Source of the DNA: Candidatus Eisenbacteria bacterium
Lineage (GTDB): Bacteria > Desulfobacterota > Binatia > DP-6
DNA: 37,597 bases
Direction of reading: 5' to 3'
Assembly: GCA_035577985.1 (NCBI GenBank)
Contig: DATJZY010000157.1
Coordinates: forward strand, 1 to 37,597
In this document: positions 33,454 through 37,597 of the stretch, piece by piece
How positions within the stretch are numbered: the first letter of the stretch is position 1
Layout of the letters: each line of letters starts with the position of its first letter
Position numbers and translations under genes: made by a program
The notes under the pieces: model-generated
Database searches by the model: none
Told to the model about the DNA's origin: nothing
The model's input: only the letters and a program-made list of their open reading frames with translations

Positions 33454-34986
33454 TCAGGCGAGGTCGGCGAGCGACGGGATCGCGGCTACGACCCGTTCGA
33501 CGTCGGCACCGAGGGGGCGATCGGCGGCGAGCGGCGCCACGAGCGATCGCACCGCGTCGGTGACGGCACGCGTGCGCGGCGCCAGCTCGTCCGTTCCCAC
33601 GAGGTCCGCGGCCTCGGCGGCGGCGATCAGCTCGATCGCCACCACGCGACGGGCGTTGTCGAGGATCCGGCGCGCGTGGCGCACGCCGACCGTTCCCATG
33701 GGCACCACGTCCTGGTTGTTGGCGTTGGTCGGAACGGACCCGAGCGTCGCCGGATGCGCCAGCACGGCGTTCTCCGCCACCGTCGAGCTGGCGCAGTACT
33801 GCAGGCCCATGAGGCCGCTCCGCAACCCGGCCCGATCGCGGATCAGGAACGGCGGCAGCCCGCCGTTGGTCGCCGGGTCGAGGAGGCGCGCCAGCCGGCG
33901 CTCCGACGAGAGCGCCACCTCGGCGAGCGCAACCTTCAGGTAGTCGATCGCGAGCGCGAGCGGCTGTCCGTGGAAGTTCCCGCCGTGCAGCACGACGCCG
34001 TCCTCGGCGAAGAAGGTCGGGTTGTCACCGACCGCGTTCACCTCGGTGGTCACCACCTCGCGCGCGTGCGCGATCGTCGCCCGCACCGCGCCGAGGATCT
34101 GCGGCACGCAGCGCAGCGTGTACGGATCCTGCACCGGCTCGGCGCGCCCGTCGCCGAGCGCGCGCCGGGCTTCGGCCCCGCGCACGCGACGGCTGCCGTC
34201 CAGCAGCCGCGCGAGATGTGCCGCGCTCGCCGCCTGGCCCGCGTGGGGGCGCGCCGCGTGCAGGCGGGCATCGAACGCCTCGGGGTTGCCGCCCAGCACG
34301 TCGAACACGATCGCCGCCGCCGCCTCGGCGACCGCGACCAGCTCCTCGCCGCCCACCACGGCGAGCGCGGCCTGCCCCGCCTCGCACGCGGTGCCGTTCA
34401 TGAGCGCGAGGCCCTCGCGGCCTTCGAGCACGAGGGGCTCCAGCCCCGCCGCGCGCAGCGCGTCGCGCGCCGGCTGCATGCGGCCGCCCTGCAGCACCGT
34501 TCCTTCGCCCATGAGCGCGAGCGCCACGTGCGCGAGCTCGACGAGATCGCCGCTCGCGCCGACCGATCCCGTCTCGTGGATCGCGGGACAGACGTCGGCA
34601 TTCAGCATCGCGACCAGCCGCTCGACCACGACGCGCCGTACGCCCGAGCGACCCTGCGCCAGCGTCAGCGCCCGCACGAGCAGGGTCGCGCGCGACACCT
34701 CGCCCGGGTGGAGCGGCCCGAGACCGCTCGCGTGGCTGCGGACGAGATTCGCCTGGAAGGCCGCCATCTCCGCGGGTGACACGACACGGTCGCACAGCGG
34801 CCCGCAGCCCGTGTTGATGCCGTAGACGAGGCGATCGGAGGCGGCGAGACGAAGGAACAGCTCGTGGCTCGCTTCGACGCGCGGCCAAGTCCGCTCGTCG
34901 ATGCCGACCCGCGCTCCCGTGGCGACGCGTACGACGTCGTCCAACGAAAGCGTCGCCGGGGGCGAGAGGCTCACCGGGGAGGACAC
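33454..34986 (-). CDS. MIO-type aromatic amino acid lyase (HAL/PAL family)
   Basis: The 510-residue enzyme has the self-forming cofactor triad Ala-Ser-Gly at 144-146 (GSVGASGDLVELAH) and active-site Tyr55 (YGINTGCG). QDPYTLRCVPQ also matches the family. The selectivity pair at 84-85 is Ser-His (NLVRSHASG), the type seen in histidine ammonia-lyases. The later active-site block reads NNQDVVPMG, closer to PAL/TAL than to the QEDHVSM of HutH. Substrate is therefore uncertain: histidine, tyrosine or another amino acid, by lyase or aminomutase action. No hutU, hutI or hutG is nearby. GTG 34986 gives the normal family length; a GTG at 35082 would add 32 residues not typical of the family. Confidence 0.9.
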   Translation of the reverse strand: MSSPVSLSPPATLSLDDVVRVATGARVGIDERTWPRVEASHELFLRLAASDRLVYGINTGCGPLCDRVVSPAEMAAFQANLVRSHASGLGPLHPGEVSRATLLVRALTLAQGRSGVRRVVVERLVAMLNADVCPAIHETGSVGASGDLVELAHVALALMGEGTVLQGGRMQPARDALRAAGLEPLVLEGREGLALMNGTACEAGQAALAVVGGEELVAVAEAAAAIVFDVLGGNPEAFDARLHAARPHAGQAASAAHLARLLDGSRRVRGAEARRALGDGRAEPVQDPYTLRCVPQILGAVRATIAHAREVVTTEVNAVGDNPTFFAEDGVVLHGGNFHGQPLALAIDYLKVALAEVALSSERRLARLLDPATNGGLPPFLIRDRAGLRSGLMGLQYCASSTVAENAVLAHPATLGSVPTNANNQDVVPMGTVGVRHARRILDNARRVVAIELIAAAEAADLVGTDELAPRTRAVTDAVRSLVAPLAADRPLGADVERVVAAIPSLADLA

Positions 34987-35082
34987 GCGCGCGACGCTAT
35001 CGGACTTCGCAGGCGGCCGCCACGCGGGGACCCGCGGGCGGACCCTTGCCAAGCGATCCGCGCTCGTGAGAGAGGCGTCCAC

Positions 35083-35433
35083 ATGGGGACCACGCGGGCC
35101 CGCTCCACGGCCGCCGCGCTGCTGCTCGTCGCGTCCGCCCTCGGCTGCACGTCCATGCGCGTCACCGGCACGGTGCGCGACCGGGACACGAACAAGCCCG
35201 TCGCCGGCGCGGTGGTGACGGCCAGCGGGTACCCGCCGGTGGTGGTGACCGATCCGGACGGCAACTACAGCCTGAAGGCGGCGTGGCAGCAGGTGTCGCT
35301 GGTCGCCGGCGCGCCGTGCTACGAAACCGTCACCGACACGGTCCAGGCGACCAACAGTCGCTACGTCACGAAGGATCTGACCATCGTGCGCAGTCCGGAG
35401 TGCGGGGGACCACCATCCGCGGCCGCACGCTGA
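35083..35433 (+). CDS. Small lipoprotein with carboxypeptidase-regulatory-like domain
   Basis: The 116-residue protein starts at ATG 35083. Its lipoprotein signal has Cys22 (SALGCTSM). The mature part is a single beta-sandwich of the CarboxypepD_reg type: RVTGTVRDRDTNKPVAGAVVTASGYPPVVVTDPDGNYSL. Such domains often serve as surface or periplasmic binding modules. It is divergent from the lyase gene and 59 bp upstream of another lipoprotein. Specific role unknown. Confidence 0.78.
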   Translation: MGTTRARSTAAALLLVASALGCTSMRVTGTVRDRDTNKPVAGAVVTASGYPPVVVTDPDGNYSLKAAWQQVSLVAGAPCYETVTDTVQATNSRYVTKDLTIVRSPECGGPPSAAAR

Positions 35434-35492
35434 GACGCGATTCGCTGCGCGCGACGATTGAAGCCATGCATTCGGTCTGCTAGCCGGGGGCG

Positions 35493-36050
35493 ATGCACAC
35501 CACCCTTCGTGCGTTGGCGCTGATCGTCGCGGTTGCCGCCGGTTTCATCGGCGGCTGCAAGAGCCCGGAGGTCCCGAGCCCGTACACGGGAACGAACCGG
35601 TACCTCTGCTGCAATCTCTACTACGAGAAGACGACGACGACCGATGCAGCGTGGCAGGTGGGCACGAAGGTCCCCTTCGGCACGCCGGTCTACATCGACC
35701 GCGTCCGGCGCAACGCCGTCGAGTTCACGCCGCAGGGCTACCCGACCCTCACCATCGTCTACAAGTACGCCGACAAGGCGGTCCCGTTCGAGACCTACCT
35801 CGATCGTCTGTTCCCCGAGAAAGACCCGCGCAAGATGCTGCGCAAGGTGCCGGCCAAGCGCGTGCAGGCGATCGAGCAGGGTCTCGTCGAGCCCGGCATG
35901 ACGAAGGACCAGGTGATGATGGCGCTCGGCATTCCCCCGGGGCATCGCACGCCGTCGCTCGACTCGCCGACCTGGACGTACTGGCGCAATCGCTGGGACA
36001 CCATGACCGTCTACTTCGTCGGCGACAAGGTCGATCGCGTCACCCGCTAG
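35493..36050 (+). CDS. Lipoprotein with BamE/SmpA-like C-terminal domain
   Basis: The 185-residue protein begins with a lipoprotein signal (Cys22, FIGGCKS). The middle is unfamiliar, with a Cys pair (YLCCNLYYEK). The C-terminal ~60 residues follow the BamE/SmpA pattern: IEQGLVEPGMTKDQVMMALGIPPGH...WTYWRNRWDTMTVYFVGDKVDRV. This domain binds outer-membrane partners in the BAM complex, but many non-BAM lipoproteins share it, and the N-terminal part is atypical. The halogenase-family gene follows eight bases after the stop, so co-expression is likely. Confidence 0.8.
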   Translation: MHTTLRALALIVAVAAGFIGGCKSPEVPSPYTGTNRYLCCNLYYEKTTTTDAAWQVGTKVPFGTPVYIDRVRRNAVEFTPQGYPTLTIVYKYADKAVPFETYLDRLFPEKDPRKMLRKVPAKRVQAIEQGLVEPGMTKDQVMMALGIPPGHRTPSLDSPTWTYWRNRWDTMTVYFVGDKVDRVTR

Positions 36051-36057
36051 CAACTCC

Positions 36058-37386
36058 ATGGACGACGTGACGCGCGCACCCGACGTGGTCATCATCGGGG
36101 GCGGGCCGGCGGGCTCCACCGCCGCGACCGTCCTCGCCGACGCCGGCGTGCGCGTCGTGGTGCTCGAGCGTGAGCGTTTCCCGCGCTACCACATTGGCGA
36201 ATCGCTCCTGTCGGCGACGCTGCCCATCTTCGACGCGATCGGCGCGACCGACGCGATCGAACGGCACGGCTTCCTCCGCAAGCCCGGTGGCACGTTCCAG
36301 TGGGGCCGCCAGAAGGAGCCCTGGAGCTTCTGGTTCCGCGAGGATCCGGGCGGGCGGCCGTACGGCTTCCAGGTCGTGCGCTCGGAGTTCGACCAGGTGC
36401 TGCTCGACAACGCGCGCGCCCACGGCGCCGAGGTCCACGAGGAGCACACCGTGATGCGCGTCGACACGAGCGGCCCGACACCCGTCGTGTACGCGCGCCG
36501 CGCCGACGGGCGCGAGCTACGCCTCGAGCCGCGCTTCCTGATCGACGCGAGCGGACAGCACGCGCTCCTCGGACGCGCCCACGGCCTGCGCCGCTTCAAC
36601 GAGTTCTTCAAGAACCTGGCGATCTTCGGCTACTACACGGGCGCCGAGCGCCTCCCCGGCGAGACCGCCAACAACCTCTTCGGTGCGGCCTTCGCCGACG
36701 GCTGGTTCTGGTACATCCCGCTGCACGACGACACGATGAGCGTCGGGGCGGTGATCGACGTCCGGCGCTGGGAAGATGTCGTCGAGGCGAACCCCGAGAG
36801 AACGTTCCGCGGGCTCGTCGAGCGCTGCCCGCCGATCGCCTCCAAGCTCGCCAACGCGATGCTCGTCTCGCCCGTGCGCACGATTCGCGACTACTCCTAC
36901 GACAGCAGCCGATTCCACGGTCCGGGGTATCTCCTCGCCGGCGACGCCGCCTGCTTCATCGATCCCGTCTTCTCGACCGGCGTGCACCTCGCGTGTCTCG
37001 CGGCCTATCTCGGTGGTCGCGCGGCGGCGAAGATCGTGCGCGGCGTCGAGGACGAGGCAACGGCGCTCGCCGCGTACGACGCGACGTACCGCGGCGCCTT
37101 CGATCGCTACCTGCGCTTCCTGTACTTCTTCTACGACCACAACGTCGACGCCGACTCCTACTTCTGGCAGGCACGGCGCATCCTGCAGTACGCGCCGGAC
37201 GACATGGAGGCGCGGACCGCGTTCGTGCGCCTCATCTCCGGCCGCGGCGACTGGGGCTCGGTGCCCGAGCTGGTCGACCGGGAGCAGGCCCGCTGGGCGG
37301 ACGCCATCCGGCGCGAGCGCGTGGCCGCGCTTCCCGGCGGCGACCTCTTGCGCGTGCAGTCGACGCAGCGCCTGATACGCGACTAG
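36058..37386 (+). CDS. Flavin-dependent halogenase-family oxidoreductase
   Basis: The 442-residue FAD protein has the dinucleotide motif GGGPAGS at 14-20 and the halogenase-typical PRYHIGESLL. Lys75 lies in GFLRKPGGTFQWG, where variant halogenases carry their catalytic Lys. WFWYIP near 217 matches the WxWxIP motif of FAD halogenases. GDAACFIDPVFSTGVHLA near 298 is diagnostic of the tryptophan-halogenase family. It may chlorinate or brominate a substrate, or act as a halogenase-like monooxygenase or reductase; the motifs favour but do not prove halogenation. No flavin reductase or synthase genes adjoin it. It ends just before repeat copy B, a probable terminator. Confidence 0.87.
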   Translation: MDDVTRAPDVVIIGGGPAGSTAATVLADAGVRVVVLERERFPRYHIGESLLSATLPIFDAIGATDAIERHGFLRKPGGTFQWGRQKEPWSFWFREDPGGRPYGFQVVRSEFDQVLLDNARAHGAEVHEEHTVMRVDTSGPTPVVYARRADGRELRLEPRFLIDASGQHALLGRAHGLRRFNEFFKNLAIFGYYTGAERLPGETANNLFGAAFADGWFWYIPLHDDTMSVGAVIDVRRWEDVVEANPERTFRGLVERCPPIASKLANAMLVSPVRTIRDYSYDSSRFHGPGYLLAGDAACFIDPVFSTGVHLACLAAYLGGRAAAKIVRGVEDEATALAAYDATYRGAFDRYLRFLYFFYDHNVDADSYFWQARRILQYAPDDMEARTAFVRLISGRGDWGSVPELVDREQARWADAIRRERVAALPGGDLLRVQSTQRLIRD

Positions 37387-37390
37387 GACG

Positions 37391-37482
37391 CCGACCCAAG
37401 ACTCCGTCTTGGGTCGGGGGCGAGGATGGGGCGCGTCGTTGCGCACGATCGGCATGCCGCGGCCGGCGAAGCCGGCGCGGCA
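37391..37482 (+). repeat. Two-hairpin intergenic repeat, copy B, likely terminator of the halogenase gene
   Basis: Hairpin 1 (37391-37417) has perfect 12-bp arms and a three-base loop. It starts four bases after the halogenase stop and is followed by a G-rich run, not T-rich. Its 27 bases are identical, inverted, to 8258-8284. Hairpin 2 (37455-37482) repeats that of copy A with one changed loop base and the same bulged G. The rest of the window to 37597 holds no gene that I can support. Confidence 0.75.
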
Positions 37483-37597
37483 ACGCGGGGTACGCACCAG
37501 GAGCGGGGGCTCATCGCCAAACGAGCCTGAGGCCGGAATCGCATCCACTTGGTCAGTGCGTGCGTGCGGCGGGGGACGGCGGAGGGAGTACGTGGCG

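Noticed and set aside
34987..35082. N-terminal extension of the ammonia-lyase to GTG 35082
   Set aside because: The extra 32 residues are Arg/Pro-rich and unlike the family. Starting at 34986 gives the normal length and leaves room for a divergent promoter.

Overview
This window looks like chromosome from an uncultured, GC-rich (roughly 68-70% by eye), Gram-negative bacterium. Lipobox proteins, a BamE-like protein, a GatCAB amidotransferase and a cbb3-type oxidase fit a deltaproteobacterial or Candidatus Binatota-type lineage. The Thr/Ser-rich linker plus an unfamiliar C-terminal domain in the 1175-residue cytochrome also suggest that group. This placement is an inference from style; no 16S rRNA or diagnostic marker is present.

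Layout. (1) 1-1353: a scarred junction. A dual-specificity phosphatase runs off the left edge, beside the C-terminal quarter of clpA. The clpA fragment breaks abruptly into the tail of a tyrosine recombinase, which ends about 50 bp from the 3' end of a tRNA-Ser(UGA). This is the geometry of a decayed tRNA-integrated island. (2) 1376-8253: housekeeping and translation. It holds a SurA-N/DsbA-like thiol oxidoreductase, an OB-fold lipoprotein, serS-yraN, divergent gatCAB and a UspA protein. (3) 8289-12366: a VIT-type transporter and an APH-like/P-loop two-domain kinase, divergent from a di-iron ferritin-like protein and a small partner. A perfect 18-bp palindrome lies in the divergent promoter. 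(4) 12300-19448: a tightly overlapping cbb3-type oxidase cluster with ccoN, ccoO, a soluble di-haem cytochrome c, several small membrane proteins, a CcoI-like Cu+ ATPase and a TauE/SafE-like protein. No ordinary membrane-anchored CcoP is present. (5) 19511-28704: a large beta-propeller/cytochrome protein, a CPBP protease-like protein, argJ, and a secA with a very large coiled-coil insertion. (6) 28705-29216: a 512-bp gap with two separate palindromic elements. (7) 29217-34986: a minus-strand run of HAL/PAL-family lyase, B12-binding radical SAM protein, GT2 glycosyltransferase, SRPBCC lipoprotein, engB and murI. (8) 35083-37386: two small lipoproteins and a flavin-dependent halogenase-family protein.

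Several genes overlap by ATGA or GTGA, so they are probably translated as coupled units. A recurring intergenic element made of two hairpins about 64 bp apart occurs at 28751 and 37391. Its first hairpin occurs alone, in the opposite orientation, at 8258. The most interesting items are the unconventional oxidase cluster, this repeat family, the enlarged SecA, the palindrome-controlled di-iron gene pair, and the island scar at the tRNA.
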